A stretch of DNA of 55,465 bases, taken from positions 1 to 55,465 of the forward strand of contig JAKPXC010000017.1 in assembly GCA_029567705.1 (NCBI GenBank), in the 5' to 3' direction. The position numbers and the translations under genes are program-made. Of this stretch, positions 35,947-45,598 are shown piece by piece. Source of the DNA: Candidatus Cloacimonadota bacterium (GTDB lineage Bacteria; Cloacimonadota; Cloacimonadia; Cloacimonadales; Cloacimonadaceae). The notes under the pieces are model-generated. The model did no database searches, was not told where the DNA came from, and saw only the letters and a program-made list of their open reading frames with translations. Position 1 is the first letter of the stretch; every line of letters begins with the position of its first letter.

Positions 35947-38693
35947 GCTTCGTCCCAGTTTAATCCACTCCCGATCTCTGCCACCAAACGCATCTGCCCG
36001 GCATATTTAGCCGGAAGCACCCCTTCCATCGAGCTAACTATCAATTCCTTTGCCTCGGACAACACACTCTTTTTTACTTCAAAAACTAGTTCATCATGCA
36101 CCTGCAGAATCATGCGGATATCGTCTCTGCTCTTCAAAATGCGATCGATGTCTATCATGGCAAGCTTGATCAGATCAGCGGCACTACCTTGAATAGGCAT
36201 ATTTACCGCCACACGTTCCGCTTCAGCTCTCAAGCCTTGATTGGCACTATTGATTTGCGGAAGATATAGCCTGCGTCCAAAGATCGTCTCGGCATACTGG
36301 AATCTTCTGGCTTGCAGCACAGAAGAGCTGATGTAATCCCGGATAGAAGGAAACTGAGCAAAGTATTCCTCGATCATCTGCTTGGCCTCAGTTTGGTTTA
36401 TCCCCAGTTCTCTGGATAGCTTCCTCTGCCCCATCCCATACAGCAATCCAAAGTTAATCACCTTGGCGCGCCGGCGTTCTTCCGAGCTCACTTCCTCCAC
36501 TGCTTTTCCTGTGATCTTGGCTGCAGTCTGCCGATGGATATCGATCCCCCGGGCAAAAGCATCCAGGAGCGAACTATCCTGAGACATCAGAGCTAGCAAA
36601 CGCAGCTCTATCTGAGAATAGTCTGCGCTCACAATCAGCCAATCCTCTGATTCTGCGACAAAAGCAGTTCTAATCTCCCTTCCCAAAGCCGTGCGGATCG
36701 GGATGTTCTGCAGATTTGGGTTGGTAGAGGAAAGCCGCCCGGTAGAGGCGACAGTCTGATTGAAGGAGGAATGCACTCTTCCGGTTTCCGGATTGATCAG
36801 CTTAGGCAGGGCTGTTACATAGGTGCTGTCCAGCTTCACCATCTGTCGGTACTCGATCAGCTTGGCGGCGATCTCGTGTTCCTCCGCCAGTTCTTCCAAT
36901 ACCGAGTTATCCGTTGAATACCCCGTCTTGGTCTTCTTCTTTGCAGGCAAGCCCTGCTCTTCAAAGAGGAATTTCGCCAGTTGTTGAGTTGAGTTCAAAT
37001 TGAACTGATATCCGGAAAACGCGTAAATCTCGTCCGTTAGCCGCTTAATCTCATGCTGAAGATGCGAGCTGATCTTGGCAAGGATGCGGATATCGATGAA
37101 GACTCCCCTTTGCTCCATGGCCAGAAGCACCCGGAGCAGAGGAAGCTCTATCTTCAAATACAAGTCTTCCAATCCCGTTTGATCCAACCTTTTTGCGTAG
37201 ATGGGATATAAGCGCCATACTGCCCAAGCATCCTCGGCGGCATAGAAACAGGCAAGCTTCGGATCCACCAGATCAAAGGTAATCTCCTGCTTCCCCTTAC
37301 CAATCAGTTCACTGATAGGCTGCATAACATAGTTGAATTCTGCCAGCATCACCGCATCGAGGGAGTAGCGATTTTGCCCAGGCTCCAGGATGTAGGCTGC
37401 CAGCATGGTATCAAAAAGCTCATTATCAAGATCTAAGCCTGACCTTTTCAACACTGCCAGATCATACTTCAGATTATGCCCCAGAATCTTCTTTCCCTGC
37501 AGAGCTTTGGCCAAAACACTCCGCAACTCCTCCCAAGAGAGATTATCTGCCATCTGATGAGCCAACGGTATATACCAGGCTTCAGATTCGCTCACACAAA
37601 CCGATACGCCCACCAAACCGGCAAGATTGGGATCAATTGAATCAGTTTCAGTATCCAGACTCACAATCGGTGACTGGCGAATTTTATCCAGCAACTCAGC
37701 CAGGTTATCTCCACTTACCAGCCGGGCAGTGAAGCCGGGCTCGGAGACCTCCATTGCGGGCTCTTCCCGGGTTTCTTCAGCAAAGATATCGGCTTGAGAG
37801 TAGCTTTCTTCCTCGGCAAAGACCTGCACCTGAGGATACTTCTGTTCCAGACGGCTCTTAAGCGTGTTCAGCTCGTAATCTGCCAGAAAGTCCTTTGCCC
37901 GGATGAGATATTCTGCTTTGAACGAGATCTGGGTGGGATCAGGAAAATCCAGATCCATATCTGCAGCTATTCTGGCCAGTTCCTGTGAGAGATAGGCATT
38001 GTCCCTATCCGCTTCCAGCTTTTCTCTGATCTTGGGAGCGATGGATTCCAGATTGGCATAAATCCCATCCAGGCTGCCAAACTCGCTAAGGAGTTTCTGT
38101 GCACCTACCGGGCCTATGCCCTTGACTCCGGGGATGTTATCGGAGCTATCACCCATCAGAGCCAGGTAATCGATGAATTGACGTGGCTCAATCCCATATT
38201 TGCTGATCACTTCTTCAGTATCAATCAGCTTCTTTTTCATAGGGTCGTAGAGCTTTATCCGTTCCTGCACGAGTTGGCAGTAGTCCTTGTCTCCCGTTAC
38301 GATCACCACCTGATAGTCTTGTTTAAACTTGTAGGCCAAGCTGCCCAGAATATCGTCTGCTTCCCAACCGCTGCGTCCCAGCTCCGGTACTGTGATAAGC
38401 TCAAAGAACCTCATCACCGGCTCTACCTGAGGAATCATATCTTCGGGCATGGGAGGACGATTGGCTTTGTAAAGCTCACTCTTCTCGTGACGGAAAGTCG
38501 GCCCCTTGCGATCGAAAGCGATTACCACGTGCTCCGGTTTGAAACTTTCCACAAAGTAGATAAATGAGCTTACCACACCGAAAATGGCAGAAGTATTCAT
38601 GCCTTTGGAGTTTATCAGAGGGTTCCTGATATGAGCATAATAAGCTCTGTATAAAAGAGCAGTTCCATCTATCAGATACAATGTCTTTTCCAT
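35940..38693 (-). CDS. polA: DNA polymerase I
   Basis: 917 residues with all three domains. The 5'-3' exonuclease/flap domain (about 1-290) has TGDKDYCQL and GDSSDNIPGVKGIG. The 3'-5' exonuclease (about 320-500) keeps catalytic DTET, NLKYD and YAAEDA. The polymerase (about 520-917) has motif A DYSQIELR, motif B RRAKVINFGLLYG and motif C QVHDELVF. Acts in Okazaki fragment processing and repair. Proofreading residues appear intact, unlike in Thermus-type enzymes. Confidence 0.97.
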   Translation of the reverse strand: MEKTLYLIDGTALLYRAYYAHIRNPLINSKGMNTSAIFGVVSSFIYFVESFKPEHVVIAFDRKGPTFRHEKSELYKANRPPMPEDMIPQVEPVMRFFELITVPELGRSGWEADDILGSLAYKFKQDYQVVIVTGDKDYCQLVQERIKLYDPMKKKLIDTEEVISKYGIEPRQFIDYLALMGDSSDNIPGVKGIGPVGAQKLLSEFGSLDGIYANLESIAPKIREKLEADRDNAYLSQELARIAADMDLDFPDPTQISFKAEYLIRAKDFLADYELNTLKSRLEQKYPQVQVFAEEESYSQADIFAEETREEPAMEVSEPGFTARLVSGDNLAELLDKIRQSPIVSLDTETDSIDPNLAGLVGVSVCVSESEAWYIPLAHQMADNLSWEELRSVLAKALQGKKILGHNLKYDLAVLKRSGLDLDNELFDTMLAAYILEPGQNRYSLDAVMLAEFNYVMQPISELIGKGKQEITFDLVDPKLACFYAAEDAWAVWRLYPIYAKRLDQTGLEDLYLKIELPLLRVLLAMEQRGVFIDIRILAKISSHLQHEIKRLTDEIYAFSGYQFNLNSTQQLAKFLFEEQGLPAKKKTKTGYSTDNSVLEELAEEHEIAAKLIEYRQMVKLDSTYVTALPKLINPETGRVHSSFNQTVASTGRLSSTNPNLQNIPIRTALGREIRTAFVAESEDWLIVSADYSQIELRLLALMSQDSSLLDAFARGIDIHRQTAAKITGKAVEEVSSEERRRAKVINFGLLYGMGQRKLSRELGINQTEAKQMIEEYFAQFPSIRDYISSSVLQARRFQYAETIFGRRLYLPQINSANQGLRAEAERVAVNMPIQGSAADLIKLAMIDIDRILKSRDDIRMILQVHDELVFEVKKSVLSEAKELIVSSMEGVLPAKYAGQMRLVAEIGSGLNWDEAH

Positions 38694-38782
38694 GCTTCAT
38701 CCTTGATTCCGAGCTTGGCCGGGAGAATATTTTCTTCAGCCGATGCTCAGAATTCTGCCAAGTTCTGTCAACTGCTATCTTG

Positions 38783-38866
38783 TCGCTTCCTTATTTCTTC
38801 CTAATACGATTCCTTAACCCATCCTTAACCTTAGTAAAGGAATCGCTTAACCTGCAGTAAGTTATC
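38783..38866 (-). repeat. Dispersed intergenic repeat, copy C
   Basis: 84 bases whose reverse complement differs from copy A at about 9 positions. The outer arms CGATTCCTT and AAGGAATCG allow a long hairpin. Same internal order as A: AAGCGATTCC, GGTTAAGGATGGGTTAAGG, CGTATTAGGAAG. Confidence 0.8.
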
Positions 38867-38977
38867 GTATCAGCGACAGATCGGGAAGCCAGAAAGAACG
38901 AAACCGCTGATCTGTAGAGACTTATCGAGCTATGGAGACTTTTCCACGGAAACGGAACCAAAGATTGATAATTTGGC

Positions 38978-39007
38978 TTTACAGGAAAACGCTTTAGTAT
39001 TTGTAAT
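38978..39007 (+). promoter_or_regulatory. Promoter candidate of the PPC-repeat protein gene
   Basis: TTTACA at 38978-38983 and TGTAAT at 39002-39007 are 18 bp apart. The -10 lies within a perfect inverted repeat, TAGTATT-TGT-AATACTA, a possible operator. Confidence 0.5.
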
Positions 39008-39035
39008 ACTATTAAAGCAACATAGGAGTGAGAAC

Positions 39036-41426
39036 ATGAAAAAGTCCAGTCTTACTTTACTGATAATTTTGCTGACACTCAGTTGGTCAGCCTATGGCGT
39101 TATCCTCCTGGAGGAGGATTTTGAGGGAGTTTTCCCCGGCGAGGTATGGGAACTTAGCGGTTCTCCTACGTGGGACGATTCCAGTGAAGCTTACCACTCC
39201 GGTGGCTGGGCAGCCTGGTGTGCCGGATCGGACATGGATCCCACAGAGGGCTACTATGCCGATGATATGGATGCTCAGATGAGTTGGGGGCCATTTGATC
39301 TGGAGCATGCAAGCAATGCTACATTGAACTTTTGGTACAAAGTGAGTGCCGAAGAAAATTATGACACATTTCAGGTGGGTGTGTACCGTAGAGAAGGACA
39401 TGACTGGATCTGGAATGAACTGCTTTCCACCAGTTCTACGTCAACCGGAGACTGGGAGGAAGCCAATCTCGATTTGAGTAATTTCCTGGGCATGAGTGAG
39501 TTAAAGATCGCTTTCCGGTTTGTGACAGATGGTTCAGTGAACAACCTGGCCGGAGCTTGGGTGGATGACATTGTTCTTAGCTCCGATTCTTCTGCTTCCG
39601 AAGCCGGTATAGAAATCCTGGTAGGGGATTCCTACGAGCCGGATAACGCTCCCTACCAGTATAACACACTGGTCATCCGCACACAGGAGCAGAATCAAGC
39701 CCATAATCTGCATATAGAGCACGATGAAGACTGGTTCAGATTCAGAGGTGTATTGGGCAAGAAATATACGTTTAGATCCAGATCTGGGTTTGATACGATG
39801 GTTTTTATCTATAACGACGAAGGTACCGAACTTCTGGATCAGAATGATGACAACAACACCACTGAAGAAGGCGGATTGGATTTTGGCATCAGCTTCTTCC
39901 CACCTGTAACTGCATGGTACAAACTTAAAGTAACCGGTTACGAAGGGGCTACCGGAAACTATGATATCTTATACGCTTATGAAGATGTAGAGATTCGCGA
40001 GCCGGATTCCAATGAGCCAAACAACAGCAAAGGGCAAGCTACTTTGCTGAGTATCACAGATAATCCGCAGACTCTAAACCTCAACTTTCATTATGAGGCA
40101 GATTCCGATTGGTTTGCTTTTGAAGCCCAAGCCAACAAAGTCTATGAGTTCAGTTCTGTTTCGCAGGATATGGACCCGATGTTGCAGATATTGGATTCCC
40201 ATGGAGAACAGGTGTTCTCAGCTGATGATCAGGAAGAAGACAACGATTTCTTCCTGAGCTGGCCGGTTTCTGAGCCGGGAACCTACTATTTACATATCAC
40301 AGATTATACTCACAGTCTGGGAGATTATACACTGCAATTCTCCTCTATAACGATTTCTGAAGATACACTCGAACCCAATAACAATACGAGTGAAGCAAAG
40401 CCCTTGGGTATTACTCCGAGTGAACAAAGCTTAAGCCTTTCCATCCATAGCCCGGAAGATAAAGATTGGTTCCGCCTTGAACTGAGTGCCGAGATGATCT
40501 ACACCATCCGCAGCTCCGGAGGCATGGATGTAAGAGCCTTCCTTTACAGCTCTGATGGTGAAACTCAAGTAATAAGTGATGATGATGGGGCTGGTGGACA
40601 GAACTTCAAACTGCAATTCGCAGGTTTTGAAGCTGGAACCTATTACCTCAAAGTTGAAGGTTATGATGATGGGATTGGCCTTTACCAGCTTCACTATCAA
40701 AGCGAAGAGAATCAGGGCGATCAATATGAGCCAAACAACCTGCGTAGCAGTGCCACTCCACTGGAAGTCAACCAACAGGCAAGCTCTCAGAACCACACTC
40801 TGCATTTTGGTAGAGATGAAGACTGGTTCTGTTTCGAAGTGGAAGCCGGGAAGGCTTACGTTTTCAGCTCACAGGGATCAATGGACTTGAAGGCTGAGCT
40901 CTACTTTGGAGAGGAAGCTGAGAGCCAGGTAGAAGATGATGATTCTGGAGATGAAAACAACTTTAGGCTGAACTATACTGCCGGTGCTTCCGGAACGGCT
41001 TACCTAAGAGTCGCTTCATATTCCGGAGATGTATCCGGAACTTATCAGTTGCAGTATTACTGGGAGACCGGAGACGTTGATGAGTATGAGCCGGATAATG
41101 ATGCAACAAATGCAACAAATCTAATCCTAAGCTCATCCACCCAGAAACAAAGCCACACTCTTCACTCTCCGCTGGATGAGGATTGGTTCCGCTTTTACCT
41201 GCAAACAGGCAGGACATACACTTTCCGCTCAGAATCCGATCTGGACATCGTTGGATACATTTATGCCGACAAAATGGATGAAGTGTTGGCAGAAAACGAT
41301 GATAATCCCAATGAACAGGATTATGACTTCCTGCTGGAATTCACTCCTGAACGCAGCGGATTCTACAACCTGAGAGTAAAGCCCTATGGCAACAACTATG
41401 GAGAGTACTTGCTAATCTATGAATAG
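39036..41426 (+). CDS. Secreted protein with five PPC (pre-peptidase C-terminal) domains
   Basis: 796 residues from the ATG at 39036, which follows AGGAGTGAG. The signal peptide is MKKSSLTLLIILLTLSWSAYG. Residues ~25-190 resemble a MAM/jelly-roll adhesin domain (DFEGVFPG, WAAWCAGSD). Then five tandem PPC modules follow (about residues 195-796), each starting EPDN or EPNN and having a [DE]xDWF motif (EDWFRF, SDWFAF, KDWFRL, EDWFCF, EDWFRF). No peptidase domain and no FlgD sorting domain were found. Probably a secreted binding or adhesion protein. Confidence 0.78.
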   Translation: MKKSSLTLLIILLTLSWSAYGVILLEEDFEGVFPGEVWELSGSPTWDDSSEAYHSGGWAAWCAGSDMDPTEGYYADDMDAQMSWGPFDLEHASNATLNFWYKVSAEENYDTFQVGVYRREGHDWIWNELLSTSSTSTGDWEEANLDLSNFLGMSELKIAFRFVTDGSVNNLAGAWVDDIVLSSDSSASEAGIEILVGDSYEPDNAPYQYNTLVIRTQEQNQAHNLHIEHDEDWFRFRGVLGKKYTFRSRSGFDTMVFIYNDEGTELLDQNDDNNTTEEGGLDFGISFFPPVTAWYKLKVTGYEGATGNYDILYAYEDVEIREPDSNEPNNSKGQATLLSITDNPQTLNLNFHYEADSDWFAFEAQANKVYEFSSVSQDMDPMLQILDSHGEQVFSADDQEEDNDFFLSWPVSEPGTYYLHITDYTHSLGDYTLQFSSITISEDTLEPNNNTSEAKPLGITPSEQSLSLSIHSPEDKDWFRLELSAEMIYTIRSSGGMDVRAFLYSSDGETQVISDDDGAGGQNFKLQFAGFEAGTYYLKVEGYDDGIGLYQLHYQSEENQGDQYEPNNLRSSATPLEVNQQASSQNHTLHFGRDEDWFCFEVEAGKAYVFSSQGSMDLKAELYFGEEAESQVEDDDSGDENNFRLNYTAGASGTAYLRVASYSGDVSGTYQLQYYWETGDVDEYEPDNDATNATNLILSSSTQKQSHTLHSPLDEDWFRFYLQTGRTYTFRSESDLDIVGYIYADKMDEVLAENDDNPNEQDYDFLLEFTPERSGFYNLRVKPYGNNYGEYLLIYE

Positions 41427-41452
41427 AGCATAACAAGAGCTTTCAAGAGTTA

Positions 41453-41486
41453 AAGTCCGCGTGGCAAGAGCTTGCAACGCGGACTT
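41453..41486. terminator. Bidirectional terminator
   Basis: A 10-bp G+C-rich stem (41453-41462 with 41477-41486) lies between convergent genes. It could end both the PPC-repeat gene and the membrane peptidase gene. T-runs on each side are modest (GCTTTATCT and TTTAACTCTTG). Confidence 0.65.
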
Positions 41487-41508
41487 GCTTTATCTGATCA
41501 AGAATTGT

Positions 41509-42450
41509 TTAGTCCCGAGTTTCCGGATCCGTTTCAGTATTTACAACACTGGGTTCTTCAGGTAAGGGCAGATCTGGGAGTTTGGCTTGCCTGAGCTTGC
41601 GCTTTCTGGCTGCAATCAGCAGTATCAGAGGCATCAAAGCCAGAACAATGGAGTTTATAGCAACAACCAGATACTGATAAGATAAGCGCTTGATGTATCT
41701 ACCAAAAGCTAGGTGAAAACTCCATAACTCCATGCCGTAAGCCCGGCGGAAACACATGCGGAAATCTGTCTTATAGCCTCGACGCCAGGAGTTGGCAGTG
41801 TTATCCCAGAAATGCTTCCAGGAGAGCTCTTGCTTTTCTTTCATCCATTTGATGGTAAAATAGGAGCTCAAATAGAAGCTCTGGAGATCACTTGGATTTT
41901 TGGGATAGCTGTCTCCCGGCAAAAGAAGCTCTCCCGGTTTGCCCCAAAAGCTGTTCTGAATAAACATCAGGTAGCGTTCATAACCCAATTGCCCGGCAAA
42001 GTAGGTGGCCATGCCCTCATGAAACCAGAGCGGGGTATTCTCAAAGATCTGATCCAGATACCAGTGCATATACTCGTGAACCAGCACCTGCAGGTAGCTT
42101 TCCTGAATCTCCTGCTTACTACGGATGTAGATCCGTTCTTCAGCCGAGCTGTAGAAGGCATCGCTGAATTCCACTATGGCATCCTTACCTCTGCTGAGTG
42201 CGTGGTATTCCACAGAGGAACCCAGTGCGAAGATCTGTACTTTATGATTGGTATAAATGCCCAGTTCAGATTGGATGGCAAAGATACGTTCGTCTAGCTG
42301 TTCAGAGAGGTTTTCACTTTGGAAGGTGGAAGAAGTACTGAAAAACTCCGCATAATCAGAACTTCCTTTATGTTTGAAGTGCAGCTCTGTTTCTGCTGCA
42401 AGAGGCAGCAGCACTGCCAGAAACAGCAGAAACAGGAGCAAACGGTGCAT
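41509..42450 (-). CDS. Membrane-anchored gluzincin peptidase (peptidase MA-like)
   Basis: 313 residues. The signal peptide covers residues 1-20. Zinc site HEYMH at 125-129, with the third ligand Glu145 in FHEGMATYFAG, matches the gluzincin pattern of peptidase MA-like proteins. A membrane span at about 262-282 is followed by a basic then acidic tail, so the catalytic domain faces the periplasm. It lies 5 bases after the S4-domain gene, last in the ackA-kinase-S4-peptidase run. Substrate unknown. Confidence 0.75.
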   Translation of the reverse strand: MHRLLLFLLFLAVLLPLAAETELHFKHKGSSDYAEFFSTSSTFQSENLSEQLDERIFAIQSELGIYTNHKVQIFALGSSVEYHALSRGKDAIVEFSDAFYSSAEERIYIRSKQEIQESYLQVLVHEYMHWYLDQIFENTPLWFHEGMATYFAGQLGYERYLMFIQNSFWGKPGELLLPGDSYPKNPSDLQSFYLSSYFTIKWMKEKQELSWKHFWDNTANSWRRGYKTDFRMCFRRAYGMELWSFHLAFGRYIKRLSYQYLVVAINSIVLALMPLILLIAARKRKLRQAKLPDLPLPEEPSVVNTETDPETRD

Positions 42451-42455
42451 AGGCT

Positions 42456-42716
42456 TTAGCTCAGCGGAGTCTTGGAGATAATCTCGTAGTACTGAGTGGC
42501 ATTCGCCTTGGCGACATTTCCTGTGGGGATTTCCAGAATCTTGATCTGATGGTCAAAGCCATAGAGCTTCATACCGATCAGATCACCGGCTTTCACTTCC
42601 GTGCTGGCTTTGGCCGCTTTGCCATTTACGGTAAGAAGAGCTTTATCGCTGGCGTTCTTGGCTATGCTTCTGGTTTTGGTAAGGCAGAGCTTATTCAAGA
42701 GCTGGTCTATTCTCAT
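42456..42716 (-). CDS. S4-domain RNA-binding protein (Hsp15-like)
   Basis: 86 residues. The S4 fold starts MRIDQLLNKLCLTKTRSIA, with LLTVNGKAAKASTEVKAGD as the typical loop that follows. Similar small proteins bind ribosomal or tRNA species (Hsp15 recycles stalled 50S subunits). It is coupled by an ATGA overlap to the sensor kinase gene. Precise role unknown. Confidence 0.8.
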   Translation of the reverse strand: MRIDQLLNKLCLTKTRSIAKNASDKALLTVNGKAAKASTEVKAGDLIGMKLYGFDHQIKILEIPTGNVAKANATQYYEIISKTPLS

Positions 42717-45595
42717 TTTTTCTCGTCCAGAAGGTCACGGATGCTGGCAGCAAGGTCTTTGATCTTATAGGGTTTCATGATAAATTCTTTGATGCCTTTC
42801 CTGCGGGCTTCTTCTGCTGAGATCAGGGTGGTAAAGCCGGTGCAGAGCACGATCGGAATCTCCGGGCGTATCTTCAGTAATCCCAGAGCTAAATCAAGTC
42901 CATTCACATGAGGCATGGTGGTATCTGTAACCAGGAGATCTATCTTATGGGGATACTTGGTGTAAAACTCCTGTGCCTTGCGGGAATCCGTGAAGCACTC
43001 CAGTTTGTAACCCAAGCGGCTCAAACCTTGTTTGAAGATGTTCACCAGCATGGGCTCATCATCCACAAACATAATGGTTTCTGTTCCGCTGAGATTCACT
43101 TCTTCTTCTGCTTCCTTGGTCTGTGGGTACCAGGTGTCTGCTTCATAGAGAGGCAGATAGACCTTGAAGGTGGTTCCCTCTCCCACTTTGCTTTCTACCC
43201 GGATTGCGCCTCTGTGAGAGACGACTATACCGTGAACAATAGAAAGTCCCAGCCCGGTGCCTTCATTTGCGCCCTTGGTGGTATAATAGGGATCAAAGAT
43301 GCGGTCAAGCTGGCTTTCATCGATGCCACAACCGTTGTCTGAGACGCTCATAAGGAGGTAATGGCACTGGTCAAGCTCAGGGAATGCTATCATATCCTTG
43401 GATTTGAAGGATACTTGCTCGACCTTGATCTTGAGAATTCCATCCTGATTCTTCATGGCATGCATAGCATTGGTGCCAAAATTGATGATAATCTGATGTA
43501 TCTGCCCGGATACTGCCACTGCAGTGCTCTTCTCCGCCGGATATTCTTCCTGAATCTTGATTGTGCGGGGAAGGAAGGACCTGAGGAAGCGCACGGATTC
43601 TTTCACGTGGTCAACCAACTCGATGATCTCTGTCTTGGATTCTTCCTGTTTGCTGAAGGCCAGCAGGTGGGAGATCATTTCCTTGGCACGCAGGGAGGAT
43701 TTGAGAACTTCAGAAAGATTACTGGCAGTGTCCGAACCGGGAGCTACGTCATCAGAGGCAAGCTCGGTATAACCGATGATAGCGGATAACACATTGTTAA
43801 AGTCGTGGGCTATTCCACCGGTGAGACGTCCAATGGCTTCCAAGCGCTGGGTTTTCTTGAGCTGCTCTTCTCTCAGTATCTCATAAGTAACGTCTTTGCA
43901 ACTTGCGATGATGGAAGAGAGGTGGTTTTCATTATCCAATACCGGTTTTACAATCATGTCCAGCACCAGTTTGGTCATGTCTTTACGCACAAACTGGAGC
44001 TTTCCTCTCCATGGCTGGTAGCTTTTTACCCGAAGCCAGGAGTTCTTGAGATTCTTCTCGCTCTCAGAATCAAATGGTAGTGCATCGACAGGCTTGTCTA
44101 TCAGCTCTATTCTGCGATAACCGGTGGCTTTTTCGAAGACGGAATTCACATACTTTATGTAACCTTCGGGAGAGAAGATCAATATACCCTCTCCGGCTTG
44201 TTCGATGGCTTGAATCATGGTGAGGAGATTCTCGTCATTTTGCTTCTTCCGGAGCGCAAAGGCTATCTGCTCGGAGATGGATTCAAGCAGCAACCGGTCG
44301 TCATTGTCATAAAGGTCTGTCCTGCTGTAACTCTGAACCACCAGAGCTCCAATCACCTGATTGGCCAGCATCAATGGAACACCAAGGAAGTTTTTGGAGG
44401 CTATACCCATGTGCTTATTGCTGGCTATGCGCTCTTCAATGGCATCTTCTGTGAGGAATAAAGTCTGCGCCTCAGATATAATCTGCGCTGTCAGCGAGGA
44501 TTCACTATCTGCTTCTATGGGTGAGCCATCTTCATCCATCTCATCCACGTGGTAGGGGAATGAAATTAGGTTCGTCTTGGCATCGTAGAGAGCTATGTAG
44601 AAATTGGTTGTATCCATCAATGTGGCAAGAGACTTGTGTATTGTCTTGAAGAGATCATCCAGAGAGCAATCTACATTCACTGCGTGGCTCACTTTATGCA
44701 GCATTCTGGCCGTTTCTGCAGAACGATAGACCAGGCTAAGGTCTGTTGTGATAGCGGCAAAAAGCTTCTCGTCCGTACTTTGGATTGGGAAGATATTCAC
44801 TTTATGAACATGGCTCTTGCTGCTGGAATCCTTGAAGCGATACTCAAAGGTGCGCAATCCAGATTCTGGATTGTTGAAGAAATCAATGAAGAATCCCTGA
44901 GACAGATCAAGCTGGCTTTCTACCGTATAGCGTAGGGCCATCAACTCATAGAGTTCCCAGACCTTGTTATCGATAATATAATCATCCGTGATTCCACTTA
45001 GAGATTGGAAGGCGTTGTTGACCAGTAGTACCCGCCCATGTTCATCCAAAAGCAACATTCCTTCCGAGGATTGTTCAAAGACGGCACGAAAGAGAGCTTC
45101 TCGACCTTCAGATATTGTGCGTATCTGAGCCAGTTCTGTCATATCCTGGATAACGACAATCACGTTGTTCAGGCTGCCTGCATCTTCACCGGGAACATTC
45201 CAAGACACTCGAACATAGAGTTTATTGCCATTGAGATCGTAATTTACACCATTGCCGGTAAAGGACTTCCTCCCTTCCGAATGAGCTACCACGGATTCCA
45301 TCAAACACGGTAATGCCTCATCGGCAAACACAGTCGAGAGATTTGCCAATAAACGCTCTTTAGAATCTGCTTTGTAGATATCCAGTGTAGCCTGATTAAC
45401 ATCTACTATGCGCATCTTGGCAATACATTCCATAAATCTCTCGGGATAGGTCAGGAAATAAGCCCTGATGTCCTCCACCCCACCTTCTTTTATCTGCTTG
45501 ATTTCATCAAGAACCAAGGAGAAATCCTCCACCCAGATAGAGACGGGTGAATTGTCAAAGAGGTTACGGTAAAAAGCAGGATTTAATGCGTTCAT
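42713..45595 (-). CDS. Hybrid sensor histidine kinase (PAS-PAS-GAF-PAS-HisKA-HATPase-REC)
   Basis: 960 residues with no membrane span, so cytoplasmic. PAS-like domains are at about 1-155, 165-290 and 465-580. A GAF domain lies at 305-455, with NFYIALYDA and FLGVPLMLANQVIGALVVQ. The HisKA phosphoacceptor is in GGIAHDFNNVLSAI (His near 605). The ATPase has the N-box NFGTNAMHAM and the G-boxes DNGCGI and GTGLGLSIVHG. The C-terminal receiver has the DDE pocket (FVDDEP) and phospho-Asp in LLVTDTTMP. It starts 3 bases after ackA. No separate output regulator is adjacent, so the signal and target are unknown. Confidence 0.88.
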   Translation of the reverse strand: MNALNPAFYRNLFDNSPVSIWVEDFSLVLDEIKQIKEGGVEDIRAYFLTYPERFMECIAKMRIVDVNQATLDIYKADSKERLLANLSTVFADEALPCLMESVVAHSEGRKSFTGNGVNYDLNGNKLYVRVSWNVPGEDAGSLNNVIVVIQDMTELAQIRTISEGREALFRAVFEQSSEGMLLLDEHGRVLLVNNAFQSLSGITDDYIIDNKVWELYELMALRYTVESQLDLSQGFFIDFFNNPESGLRTFEYRFKDSSSKSHVHKVNIFPIQSTDEKLFAAITTDLSLVYRSAETARMLHKVSHAVNVDCSLDDLFKTIHKSLATLMDTTNFYIALYDAKTNLISFPYHVDEMDEDGSPIEADSESSLTAQIISEAQTLFLTEDAIEERIASNKHMGIASKNFLGVPLMLANQVIGALVVQSYSRTDLYDNDDRLLLESISEQIAFALRKKQNDENLLTMIQAIEQAGEGILIFSPEGYIKYVNSVFEKATGYRRIELIDKPVDALPFDSESEKNLKNSWLRVKSYQPWRGKLQFVRKDMTKLVLDMIVKPVLDNENHLSSIIASCKDVTYEILREEQLKKTQRLEAIGRLTGGIAHDFNNVLSAIIGYTELASDDVAPGSDTASNLSEVLKSSLRAKEMISHLLAFSKQEESKTEIIELVDHVKESVRFLRSFLPRTIKIQEEYPAEKSTAVAVSGQIHQIIINFGTNAMHAMKNQDGILKIKVEQVSFKSKDMIAFPELDQCHYLLMSVSDNGCGIDESQLDRIFDPYYTTKGANEGTGLGLSIVHGIVVSHRGAIRVESKVGEGTTFKVYLPLYEADTWYPQTKEAEEEVNLSGTETIMFVDDEPMLVNIFKQGLSRLGYKLECFTDSRKAQEFYTKYPHKIDLLVTDTTMPHVNGLDLALGLLKIRPEIPIVLCTGFTTLISAEEARRKGIKEFIMKPYKIKDLAASIRDLLDEKK

Positions 45596-45598
45596 TTA

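Larger units (their letters stand above)
38694..39035. other. Divergent intergenic region with repeat copy C
   Basis: Between polA (minus) and the PPC-repeat protein (plus). It contains repeat copy C (38783-38866) and the promoter at 38978. Nothing else recognisable. Confidence 0.5.
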
